From NCBI GenBank assembly GCA_964440805.1, contig CAYTTR010000026.1, positions 1-39,930 on the forward strand: a stretch of 39,930 nucleotides of DNA, given 5' to 3'. The stretch's first letter is position 1. Each line of letters opens with the position of its first letter. Below are positions 8,394 to 15,383 of this stretch, piece by piece. The DNA is from CAYTTR01 sp964440805 (lineage in GTDB: Bacteria; Acidobacteriota; Aminicenantia; Aminicenantales; Aminicenantaceae). A program made the translations under genes and the position numbers. Under the pieces are notes generated by a model that saw only the letters and a program-made list of their open reading frames with translations, did no database searches and was not told where the DNA came from.

Positions 8394-8597
8394 GAATTTT
8401 CCTCCGAGCCTTAAGAGATTTTATTTCATATCATAAAATCTTTTCTTTTTAAAGAGGGGGACGTTTCCCAAAGGGACACCCTTTTCCCAGGACAAATAAG
8501 TTCTTATTTCTTCATATATCTTGTATAAACCATTTTTAAGAAAAATCCGTATTTAATGATGGAATATAAAGTTGTATAATTTTAGAGAAGACTTGAG
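8394..8597. promoter_or_regulatory. Divergent intergenic region between symporter unit and small membrane gene
   Basis: About 200 AT-rich bases separate two divergent units and should hold both promoters. A 9-bp perfect hairpin lies just upstream of the GGAGG site of the 33-residue gene: arms 8416-8424 and 8433-8441 (AGATTTTAT and ATAAAATCT), loop of 8. In the minus-strand transcript it would sit in the leader close to the ribosome site. On the plus side a TATAAT is present at 8575-8580, without a convincing -35 element. I could not assign a regulator. Confidence 0.4.
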
Positions 8598-8789
8598 TTG
8601 TTAAAATTTCTTTTATGGCTGATTCTTTTAGTGTTCTGCTGGCCCATTGCTGTCATTGGACTTCTTCTTTATCCCATAGTCTGGCTGCTTCTTCTTCCTT
8701 TTAAATTGATTGGAATAACTGTGGGAGCAGTTTTGGATCTCTTCAAGGCCCTGATAACTCTTCCTGCCCGCATTCTGAGAACGGTCTGA
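8598..8789 (+). CDS. Small hydrophobic membrane protein (63 residues)
   Basis: The protein is almost entirely hydrophobic: MLKFLLWLILLVFCWPIAVI, LLLYPIVWLLLLPFKLIGIT, then VGAVLDLFKALITLPARIL. It looks like two membrane helices joined by a Pro-containing turn, with a short amphipathic basic end. The start is a TTG with a GAGAAG stretch just upstream and a TATAAT at 8575-8580, so the leader would be very short. Similar short proteins with the WLLLLPF pattern occur in Acidobacteriota-like genomes as far as I recall, but no function is known to me. It is transcribed away from the symporter unit. Confidence 0.6.
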   Translation: MLKFLLWLILLVFCWPIAVIGLLLYPIVWLLLLPFKLIGITVGAVLDLFKALITLPARILRTV

Positions 8790-8862
8790 ATCAAATTCCT
8801 CTTCCAGGTAATTCTTTGACTATTAAGTAAGCTCTTAAAAAATTTGAGGGAATTCCTGACAG

Positions 8863-8972
8863 CTTTACCTCCGTCAGAAAGCCCCGCCATTTTTGGCGGG
8901 GATGAAATATATCAAAGTTTAATTCCTATTAGAAAGGGCGGGGTAAAAGCCCCGCCCTTTCTAACGGGGTTT
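8863..8972. repeat. Pair of GC-rich palindromes in inverted arrangement (REPIN- or MITE-like)
   Basis: The first palindrome is CCCCGCC (8882-8888), loop ATTTTT, GGCGGGG (8895-8901). The second is AGAAAGGGCGGGG (8931-8943), six-base loop, CCCCGCCCTTTCT (8950-8962), extended to TT..AA at 8929-8964. Each carries a similar outer motif: CCTCCGTCAGAAAG on the plus strand before the first and CCCCGTTAGAAAG on the minus strand before the second, so they form an inverted pair about 30 bases apart. Neither is followed by a T-run, so neither is a classical terminator on its own. No other copy is seen in this window. Confidence 0.6.
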
Positions 8973-8998
8973 ACATATTCAAATCTTTTATTTATTAT
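8970..8998 (+). promoter_or_regulatory. Sigma-70-type promoter of the hslVU operon
   Basis: TTTACA at 8970-8975 and TATTAT at 8993-8998 are separated by 17 bases; each matches five of six consensus bases. Transcription would begin near 9005. This supports the downstream ATG of hslV at 9035 as the start. The -35 box abuts the palindromic repeat pair. Confidence 0.6.
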
Positions 8999-9034
8999 TA
9001 TTAATTGAACAACATAAAAAAGAGACAATCCCTG

Positions 9035-9559
9035 ATGAAAGCAACAACAATAATCTGTATCAGGCATAAAGGTCAGGTAGCTATTGCCGGTGACGGTCAG
9101 GTGACCATGGGCCAGACTGTATTGAAACAGAAAGCCAGCAAAATAAGAGTTATTCATGACAGGAAGATTCTGACAGGCTTTTCCGGGGCTACTTCAGATG
9201 CTTTTGCTCTTTTTTCACGGTTTGAAGCCAAGCTGGGAGAGTACAGGGGCAACCTTGCCCGGGCTGCCATAGAATTAGCCAAGGACTGGCGAATGGATAA
9301 AGCCTTGCGAAGGCTGGAAGCCTTGCTTGTAGTGGCTGATAAAGAACAGACATTTTTAATCTCAGGAACAGGAGATGTGGTCGAGCCTGATGACGGCATT
9401 ATCGCTGTCGGTTCAGGAGGAGCTTATGCCTTAGCTGCTGCCAGAGCGCTTGCCGGCCATACTAATCTCTCAGCCAAGGAAATTGCCCGGTTATCCATGG
9501 AAATAGCTGCTGATATCTGTGTCTATACTAACAAAGAAATCACCCTCGAGGTTATTTGA
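9035..9559 (+). CDS. hslV: ATP-dependent protease proteolytic subunit HslV
   Basis: HslV is the threonine protease core of the cytoplasmic HslVU (ClpQY) complex that degrades misfolded proteins. The start at 9035 gives MKATTIICIRHKGQVAIAGD, which puts the conserved catalytic Thr-Thr at residues 4-5, to be exposed by removal of Met-Lys-Ala. The longer frame from 9005 begins at a TTG and is not supported by the predicted promoter. GDGQVTMGQTVLKQ, FSGATSDAFALFSRFEAKL, ELAKDWRMDKALRRLEALL and ISGTGDVVEPDDGIIAVGSGG are all family blocks. Length of about 174 residues is normal. hslU follows with no gap. Confidence 0.95.
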   Translation: MKATTIICIRHKGQVAIAGDGQVTMGQTVLKQKASKIRVIHDRKILTGFSGATSDAFALFSRFEAKLGEYRGNLARAAIELAKDWRMDKALRRLEALLVVADKEQTFLISGTGDVVEPDDGIIAVGSGGAYALAAARALAGHTNLSAKEIARLSMEIAADICVYTNKEITLEVI

Positions 9560-10948
9560 ATGCCAATAATTCTTCCTCAGAAAATCAATAATACTTTTTC
9601 CTCCAAGAAAGAAGAAGAGCTTACACCGAGAGAGATTGTAGCTGAGCTTGACAAGTACATTATCGGACAGAAAAATGCCAAGAAAGCTGTGGCGGTGGCT
9701 CTTCGCAACAGATATCGCCGGCAAAAACTTCCTCCTGACCTGGCCGAGGAAATTGCCCCAAAAAATATTTTGATGATTGGTCCCACTGGAGTAGGAAAGA
9801 CAGAAATCTCCCGAAGACTGGCTAAACTTACTTCCTCTCCTTTTCTAAAGATTGAAGCCAGCAAGTTTACTGAAGTTGGATATGTGGGCCGCGATGTTGA
9901 ATCCATGATCCGGGATTTGATTCGTATTGCTGTGGAGATGATCAAAACAGAGAAAATGGAAGAAGTGAGAGAAAAAGCAGAAAGAAATGTGGAAGAAAAG
10001 CTTCTGACTCTCCTTGTCCCCCCTCTTAAAAGGAATGATACAGAAGAACGGAATGAGACAGTCAATTTTGCTGAAACACGGGAAAAATTCAGGCAAAAGT
10101 TAAGAGCTGGCCTTCTGGATGAAAGAATGGTCGAAGTTGAAGTTAAGGAAACCACTATGCCCCCTTTTGAGATATTTTCCAGTGCCGGAGTGGAGGAAAT
10201 CGGTATTCATTTGCAAGATATTATACCTGGTTTTTTAGGGGGAAAAACCAAGCGAAGGAGGATGAAACTTAAGGAAGCCAGAGAATATCTTCTAAGCGAA
10301 GAGCAGAAACGTCTGGTTGATATGGATCAGGTATCCCGCTTAGCCATAGAGCGGGTTGAGCAGTCGGGTATTATATTTCTCGATGAAGTGGATAAGATAG
10401 CCGGACGAGAAAGCGGCCGGGGGCCTGATGTCAGCCGTGAAGGTGTCCAGCGGGATATTCTTCCCATTATCGAAGGAACTACTGTTAATACCCGTTTTGG
10501 GTTGGTTAGGACTGATCATATTCTTTTTATCGGAGCAGGAGCTTTTAATGTATCCAAGCCATCTGATTTAATTCCGGAACTTCAGGGCCGTTTTCCCATC
10601 AGGGTAGAGCTGACTTCTCTCACCAGAGAAGATTTTATCAGAATCCTTAAAGAACCGGAGAATGCTCTTGAGAAGCAGTATAAAGCTCTAATGGAAACAG
10701 AAGGTATTAAGGTGGAATTCACTGAAGATGCTTTAGAAGAGATTGCTGATTATGCAGAAAAGGTCAATGAATTCAATGAAAACATCGGAGCCAGGCGTCT
10801 TCATACTATTATGGAAAAAGTCATGGAGGAAATCTCATTTGAAGCCCCAGATTTCAAGGATAAAAAGATGGTCATTAACCGGGAATATGTTCAAAAGCAA
10901 CTCGAAGACATAGTCAAAGATCAAGATTTAAGCCGGTTTATTCTTTGA
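9560..10948 (+). CDS. hslU: ATP-dependent protease ATPase subunit HslU
   Basis: HslU is the AAA+ unfoldase that feeds substrates to HslV. Walker A GPTGVGKT is at about residues 74-81 and Walker B IIFLDEVDK is present, followed by the GREGVQRDILPI-type block (here SREGVQRDILPIIEGTTVNT) and the sensor and C-terminal region INENIGARRLHT-like (NENIGARRLHTIMEKVMEE). A variable I-domain lies between about residues 120 and 250. The C-terminus SRFIL fits the short tail that docks into HslV. The ATG directly follows the hslV stop. At 462 residues it is slightly longer than the E. coli protein because of a 17-residue N-terminal extension. Confidence 0.96.
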   Translation: MPIILPQKINNTFSSKKEEELTPREIVAELDKYIIGQKNAKKAVAVALRNRYRRQKLPPDLAEEIAPKNILMIGPTGVGKTEISRRLAKLTSSPFLKIEASKFTEVGYVGRDVESMIRDLIRIAVEMIKTEKMEEVREKAERNVEEKLLTLLVPPLKRNDTEERNETVNFAETREKFRQKLRAGLLDERMVEVEVKETTMPPFEIFSSAGVEEIGIHLQDIIPGFLGGKTKRRRMKLKEAREYLLSEEQKRLVDMDQVSRLAIERVEQSGIIFLDEVDKIAGRESGRGPDVSREGVQRDILPIIEGTTVNTRFGLVRTDHILFIGAGAFNVSKPSDLIPELQGRFPIRVELTSLTREDFIRILKEPENALEKQYKALMETEGIKVEFTEDALEEIADYAEKVNEFNENIGARRLHTIMEKVMEEISFEAPDFKDKKMVINREYVQKQLEDIVKDQDLSRFIL

Positions 10949-12063
10949 TGCGCAGTTCGAGGCTTATTACTTTATTAATCTTTTTCGCAGCTTTTTCCCT
11001 TGCTTGTGGCAGAAAGGGGCCTCTTTTACCTCCTCTTGTTAGGATTCCTGGCGGTGTTAAAGAAGCAACTGTTTTTCAGAGAGGAAACAAAATTTTCCTC
11101 GAGTGGAATATGCCTGTAACATATAGTGATGGAAGCCCGATTCAAAAAATCCAGGAAATGGAAGTCTGGTTTTTCTCAGGAGATAAAGAAGTTTATGACT
11201 CTCCTCTCTCCCTGGACCAGTTCAAGAAAGAAGCTAACTTGTTGAAAGTGATTAAGGAGGGTGAATTTTCCCAGTGTTGTTTTGAAAATGAGGAGAAAAA
11301 AGAACGATGCAGTTTTATTTATCCTCTGGAAAAGGAAGAAAGTTTCGAGCAAAGCTTCACTTTCAGTTTAAAAATAAAGGATGAAAGAGGAAAAACCTCT
11401 TTTTTTTCTTCGCTTCTTTTCATTATTCCCAAAATACTTCTTCTTCCTCCGGAGAACGTAGATGTAGAGGTAATTCCTAAAGGTCTTTCCTTAACCTGGG
11501 AACCTCCCAGCGGGAGCCTTGATGGCTCTCCTCCTCCTGAGGTTGCTGGTTATAATATTTACAGGAAGGAAAAGGAAGAAGAGTCCTGGAAAAAAGTCAA
11601 TGACAAACTTATCAAGGGTACATCATATGTTGATGAAAATGTACAATTCGGGCAAGAATATTACTATGCAGTCAGGGCTTCTGTTTCCTCCAAGTCTCCT
11701 TATGAGGAAAGTGAAAACTCCAAAGAAGTGAAAATTGTTCCCCAAGACATCTTTCCTCCTCTTCCTCCTGAAGGACTGACTGCTGTGGCCACCACGGATT
11801 CTGTCTCTTTGAGCTGGTCACCGGGATCAGATTCAGAACTGGCCGGATTTCGTGTCTGGCGCAGAAAAGAAGGAAATAAAGAATTCCAATGTCTCACGCT
11901 TGAGCCTTTTTCTGAAATTGTCTATGAAGATAGAAAGGTGGAGAAAGATACTCTCTATTTTTATGCTGTGACTGCTGTTGACATGGCGGGAAATGAAAGC
12001 GAGAAATCCAATGAAGTCTCTGTTCTTGTTAGAAAGGAGAAGCATGAAGATTTACCGGTGTAA
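10948..12063 (+). CDS. FN3-domain lipoprotein with LptM-like N-terminus
   Basis: The ATG overlaps the hslU TGA by one base (TGATG). The protein starts MRSSRLITLLIFFAAFSLAC, a lipoprotein signal with Cys20 as the lipidated residue. The next residues, GRKGPLLPP, resemble the C-G-x-K-G-P-L motif of LptM (YifL), the small lipoprotein that assists LptD. Fibronectin type III-like domains follow: a divergent one at about 30-165, and two clear ones (LSLTWEPPSG...GYNIYRK...YYYAVRA, and VSLSWSPGSDSELAGFRVWR...YFYAVTAVD). It is likely a periplasm- or surface-facing lipoprotein of about 371 residues. Why it is coupled to hslU is not evident from sequence. The function is unknown; the lipoprotein and FN3 assignments are firm. 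Confidence 0.8.
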   Translation: MRSSRLITLLIFFAAFSLACGRKGPLLPPLVRIPGGVKEATVFQRGNKIFLEWNMPVTYSDGSPIQKIQEMEVWFFSGDKEVYDSPLSLDQFKKEANLLKVIKEGEFSQCCFENEEKKERCSFIYPLEKEESFEQSFTFSLKIKDERGKTSFFSSLLFIIPKILLLPPENVDVEVIPKGLSLTWEPPSGSLDGSPPPEVAGYNIYRKEKEEESWKKVNDKLIKGTSYVDENVQFGQEYYYAVRASVSSKSPYEESENSKEVKIVPQDIFPPLPPEGLTAVATTDSVSLSWSPGSDSELAGFRVWRRKEGNKEFQCLTLEPFSEIVYEDRKVEKDTLYFYAVTAVDMAGNESEKSNEVSVLVRKEKHEDLPV

Positions 12064-12844
12064 ATACAAAGGAAAAATTTTTTACGGTATTTTGAAAGAA
12101 AATAAAATTTACCCCATTTCGGGTTCTATTTTCAGAAAGTTCAAGGTTCAGGAACAGGGAATATCCCTTGGAGAGGTAACTTTTCTCCCCCCGGTCAAGC
12201 CTTCCAAGATAATTGCTGTGGGGAGAAATTATAAGGAGCATGCCCAGGAAATGGGGAAGCCTGTTCCCAAAGAGCCTCTCCTGTTTCTCAAACCCCCTTC
12301 GGCAGTGATTGGACCCGGAGATATAATTATTTATCCTCCTCAGTCTTCGAGAGTGGATTACGAAGGAGAATTGGCTGTAGTAATAAAAAAGAAGATCAGT
12401 GGTCTTTCTCCTGAGGATGAAGTGGAGCCATATATTTTGGGATACACCTGCTTTAATGATATTACCGCCCGTGATCTCCAGGAAAAGGATACCCAGTTTA
12501 CCCGGTCAAAATCATTTGATACTTTTGCTGCTTTGGGTCCTTGTATTGTTATGGGATTGGATCCGGGCCGATTGAAACTAAAGACTTTTCTTAATGGAAA
12601 ACTGCGCCAGTCGGGAAACACCAGAAATTTTATTTTTTCTGTGCCTTTTCTCATTCGTTTCATATCCAATATTATGACTCTTTTCCCTGGGGATTTGATA
12701 GCTACCGGAACCCCGGCTGGTGTCGGGCCCATGTCTCCGGGTGATAGAGTTGATGTCCAGATTGAAGGAATAGGTGTTCTCTCCAATACTGTGATGAGGA
12801 TTTGGCCTCAGATGTCAGGGGGAGTATCTCCGAAACCCAGATGA
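12044..12844 (+). CDS. Fumarylacetoacetate hydrolase family protein
   Basis: This is an FAH-fold enzyme of about 266 residues acting on a 2-oxo or beta-diketo acid, such as acylpyruvate hydrolase, oxaloacetate decarboxylase or a 2-hydroxyhepta-diene-dioate isomerase-like reaction. The start at 12044 has GGAGA upstream and gives MKIYRCKYKGKIFYGIL; the longer frame to 11978 overlaps the lipoprotein gene heavily. Family marks are IAVGRNYKEHAQEMG, the metal ligands in YEGELAVVI (Glu-x-Glu), CFNDITARDLQ (Asp) and TGTPAGVGPMSPGD. It overlaps the lipoprotein stop by 20 bases and so belongs to the hslVU transcription unit. Substrate cannot be told from the sequence. Confidence 0.88.
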   Translation: MKIYRCKYKGKIFYGILKENKIYPISGSIFRKFKVQEQGISLGEVTFLPPVKPSKIIAVGRNYKEHAQEMGKPVPKEPLLFLKPPSAVIGPGDIIIYPPQSSRVDYEGELAVVIKKKISGLSPEDEVEPYILGYTCFNDITARDLQEKDTQFTRSKSFDTFAALGPCIVMGLDPGRLKLKTFLNGKLRQSGNTRNFIFSVPFLIRFISNIMTLFPGDLIATGTPAGVGPMSPGDRVDVQIEGIGVLSNTVMRIWPQMSGGVSPKPR

Positions 12845-12990
12845 GAGGAAGGGTATGGGATTCGTCACCCGCTTGATTCCTCAGCGAGGAATCTCGCTGC
12901 CGTTCGGGCTTCGCTCTTCTCTCCTTCGGAGAGGAACCGTGCCCGCTCAGCCCTCACAGGGGATTCCTCATACCATACTTCCTCTCCTAT
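12843..12990. repeat. Structured GC-rich intergenic element with nested and competing hairpins
   Basis: An outer stem pairs GAGAGGAAG (12843-12851) with CTTCCTCTC (12978-12986) and continues with GGTATG after a three-base bulge. Inside, GATTCCT (12875-12881) pairs with AGGAATC (12887-12893), while CAGCGAG (12882-12888) pairs with CTCGCTG (12893-12899); these overlap and cannot form together. A further hairpin is TTCTCTCC, loop TTC, GGAGAGGA near 12917-12935. The block is distinctly GC-richer than its surroundings. It has no T-run and no open frame of note. It could be a mobile repeat, a small RNA or a leader for the downstream operon. Confidence 0.5.
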
Positions 12991-13043
12991 CAGAAACTAT
13001 CTATATCTCTGAATTAGAGACGCTTATAATATAAGAGCGGGGT

Positions 13044-13072
13044 TTGTTTGTGAATTTGAATTATGATAGATT
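13044..13072 (+). promoter_or_regulatory. Possible promoter of the aldolase-carboxylase operon
   Basis: A TG-extended -10 element (TGATAGATT, -10 hexamer at 13067-13072) lies 17 bases after a weak -35-like TTGTTT (13044-13049). It would yield a leader of about 40 bases before the ATG at 13117. An isolated TATAAT at 13025-13030 is an alternative without a -35 element. Confidence 0.35.
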
Positions 13073-13116
13073 AAACAAAAGAAAAAATGAGATTGTAATT
13101 AGAGATGGAGGTATAG

Positions 13117-13764
13117 ATGAAAATTTTTCTGGATACAGCCAACCTGGACCAGATTAAGAAGACAACTGAATGGGGACTTGTGGATGGAGTGACCACTAAT
13201 CCTACTCTGGTTTCCAAGGAAAAAACTCCTTTCAAGGAGCTTATCAGAGAAATTTGCCGGGTAGTGCAGGGTCCGGTAAGTGTGGAATCAGTTTCAACTC
13301 AAGCAGAAGAGATAGTCAAAGAATCAAGAGAATTAGCCAAAATAGCTGATAATGTAGTAGTCAAGATTCCAATCTGCCTGGAGGGTCTTAAGGCAACTAA
13401 AGAATTATCCTCAGAAGGGATTAAGGTCAACACCACTTTGATTTTTTCACCCCTTCAAGCACTGCTGGCCGCCAAAGCCGGGTCAAGATATGTCAGTCCT
13501 TTTGTTGGCCGGTTGGATGATATCTCCCATCCAGGGATGGATATGGTAAGCCAGATAATGGAGATTTTTAATAACTACGGCCTGGAAACCGAAGTTATTG
13601 TAGCCAGCATCCGCCATCCTCTTCATTTTATAGAAGCAGCTCTGATGGGAGCTGATATAGCTACTGTGCCTTTTCCGGTGCTGGAAAAAATTATCAAACA
13701 CCCGTTAACAGATATAGGAATGGAGCGTTTCCTCAAAGACTGGGAAAAACTAAATCAAGGCTGA
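13117..13764 (+). CDS. Transaldolase / fructose-6-phosphate aldolase, TalC-type
   Basis: This is a short (215-residue) class I aldolase of the TalC/FSA group, active in the non-oxidative pentose phosphate pathway or in dihydroxyacetone transfer. MKIFLDTANLDQIKK and GVTTNPTLVSKE open the protein, Lys83 in NVVVKIPICLEGL is the Schiff-base lysine, and NTTLIFSPLQALLAAKAGS, YVSPFVGRLDD and VIVASIRHP complete the barrel. GGAGG precedes the ATG. A gap of eight bases leads to the carboxylase beta subunit, so it is the first gene of that operon. Transaldolase and FSA activities are hard to separate by sequence, so no gene symbol is given. Confidence 0.92.
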   Translation: MKIFLDTANLDQIKKTTEWGLVDGVTTNPTLVSKEKTPFKELIREICRVVQGPVSVESVSTQAEEIVKESRELAKIADNVVVKIPICLEGLKATKELSSEGIKVNTTLIFSPLQALLAAKAGSRYVSPFVGRLDDISHPGMDMVSQIMEIFNNYGLETEVIVASIRHPLHFIEAALMGADIATVPFPVLEKIIKHPLTDIGMERFLKDWEKLNQG

Positions 13765-13772
13765 CCAGGACA

Positions 13773-15323
13773 ATGACTATCCAGGAAAAATTAAAAGACC
13801 TTGAAAACAAGGTAAAAGCAGCCGAACTGGGGGGAGGAGAAGAACGGATAAAGAAACAGCATCAAGCAGGAAAACTAACTGCGCGAGAGAGAATCCGCCT
13901 CCTTCTGGATGATGGCAGTTTCCAGGAAATGGATCAGCTTGTTCTTCACCAATGCCGGGATTTCGGTATGGAGAAAAAAAGAATTTACGGTGACGGAGTA
14001 GTCACAGGTTACGGAACAATCGCGGGCAGGACCGTTTTTATTTTTGCCCAGGACTTCACCGTATTTGGCGGCTCTCTCAGTGCAACCAATGCAGCCAAGA
14101 TAGTTAAGATTATGGACTTAGCTCTTAAAATGGGGGTTCCCATTATTGGTCTCAACGATTCCGGAGGTGCAAGAATTCAGGAAGGAGTGGCTTCTCTGGG
14201 AGGTTATGCTGATATATTTTTACGCAATGTTATTTCTTCTGGGGTAATACCTCAAATATCCGCTATAATAGGGCCTTGCGCCGGCGGAGCGGTTTATTCA
14301 CCAGCCTTGACTGATTTCATCATTATGACCAGAGGGACAAGCAATATGTTTATAACCGGTCCCGAAGTCATAAGGGAAGTAACCCATGAAAAAGTAACCA
14401 TGGAAGAACTGGGTGGAGCGGACACTCACAACTCTGTCAGTGGAGTGGCTCATTTTGCTGCCGAGGATGAAGAACATGCTTTCAGTCTTATCCGGGAGAT
14501 CGTTTCTTTTATCCCGGATAATAACATGGAAGATCCTCCTGAAAGAGAAACCTCTGATCCCCCTGACAGAATGGATGAAGAATTAAAAGACATCGTTCCC
14601 GATGATCCCAACCAGCCTTATGATATCAGAAGAATTATCCAGTTGGTAGTGGATGACCATCACTTTTTTGAAATCCAGGAGCATTATGCTCAGAATATTA
14701 TCATTGGTTTTGGGCGCTTAGGAAGTAAACCGGTGGGACTGGTGGCCAATCAGCCTGATCACTTGGCAGGAGTTCTTGACATTAATGCTTCTGATAAGGC
14801 AGCCAGATTTGTCCGTTTTTGCGATGCTTTTAACATTCCTTTGATTACTTTCGAGGATGTCCCTGGATTCCTTCCGGGAGTAGCCCAGGAACACGGAGGA
14901 ATTATCCGCCATGGAGCCAAACTTCTTTATGCCTTTGCTGAAGCCACAGTGCCCAAAATAACAGTGATAACCAGGAAAGCCTACGGTGGAGCTTATTGCG
15001 TTATGGCTTCCAAGCATATAAGAGCGGATATTAATTTTGCTTACCCCACTGCTGAAATTGCAGTCATGGGACCTGAGGGAGCGGTGAAAATTGTCTATCG
15101 GCGAGAGCTTGACCTGGCAGGAGATTCGAAGATTCTTCAGACAGCCAAAGTTAATGAATTCCGGGAAAAATTCGCCAATCCTTATATTGCCTGTGAGAAA
15201 GGTTTTCTGGATGAAGTAATTGATCCTCGCTCGACCAGACCCAAGCTAATTGCAGCTCTGGGGATGTTAGAAAACAAAAGAGATAAAAATCCTCCCAAAA
15301 AGCATGGGAATATTCCTTTATGA
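13773..15323 (+). CDS. Acyl-CoA carboxylase beta (carboxyltransferase) subunit
   Basis: This is a 516-residue carboxyltransferase of the propionyl-CoA carboxylase / methylmalonyl-CoA decarboxylase type. Family blocks are QHQAGKLTARERIRLLLDDG, GLNDSGGARIQEGVASL, IGPCAGGAVYSPALTDF, GVLDINASDKAARFVRFCDA, PLITFEDVPGFLPGVAQEHG, and AYGGAYCVMASKHIRAD. It transfers the carboxyl group from biotin to an acyl-CoA, most likely propionyl-CoA. It is followed at once by biotin carboxylase and biotin carrier genes, giving a complete enzyme. No membrane sodium-pump subunit (OadB) is seen here, so a soluble carboxylase is likelier than a decarboxylase pump. Confidence 0.93.
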   Translation: MTIQEKLKDLENKVKAAELGGGEERIKKQHQAGKLTARERIRLLLDDGSFQEMDQLVLHQCRDFGMEKKRIYGDGVVTGYGTIAGRTVFIFAQDFTVFGGSLSATNAAKIVKIMDLALKMGVPIIGLNDSGGARIQEGVASLGGYADIFLRNVISSGVIPQISAIIGPCAGGAVYSPALTDFIIMTRGTSNMFITGPEVIREVTHEKVTMEELGGADTHNSVSGVAHFAAEDEEHAFSLIREIVSFIPDNNMEDPPERETSDPPDRMDEELKDIVPDDPNQPYDIRRIIQLVVDDHHFFEIQEHYAQNIIIGFGRLGSKPVGLVANQPDHLAGVLDINASDKAARFVRFCDAFNIPLITFEDVPGFLPGVAQEHGGIIRHGAKLLYAFAEATVPKITVITRKAYGGAYCVMASKHIRADINFAYPTAEIAVMGPEGAVKIVYRRELDLAGDSKILQTAKVNEFREKFANPYIACEKGFLDEVIDPRSTRPKLIAALGMLENKRDKNPPKKHGNIPL

Positions 15324-15383
15324 AGAAATAAAGATATTATGGATGCCAGAGATAAGGGAAAAATAAGAGGAGAAAGAAGAAGA

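Noticed and set aside
8416..8441. Riboswitch-like hairpin in the symporter leader
   Set aside because: One AT-rich stem only, with no conserved riboswitch core recognised; kept as part of the intergenic description.
9577..10155. Long minus-strand frame opposite hslU
   Set aside because: Ser/Arg-rich antisense shadow of a clear AAA+ gene.
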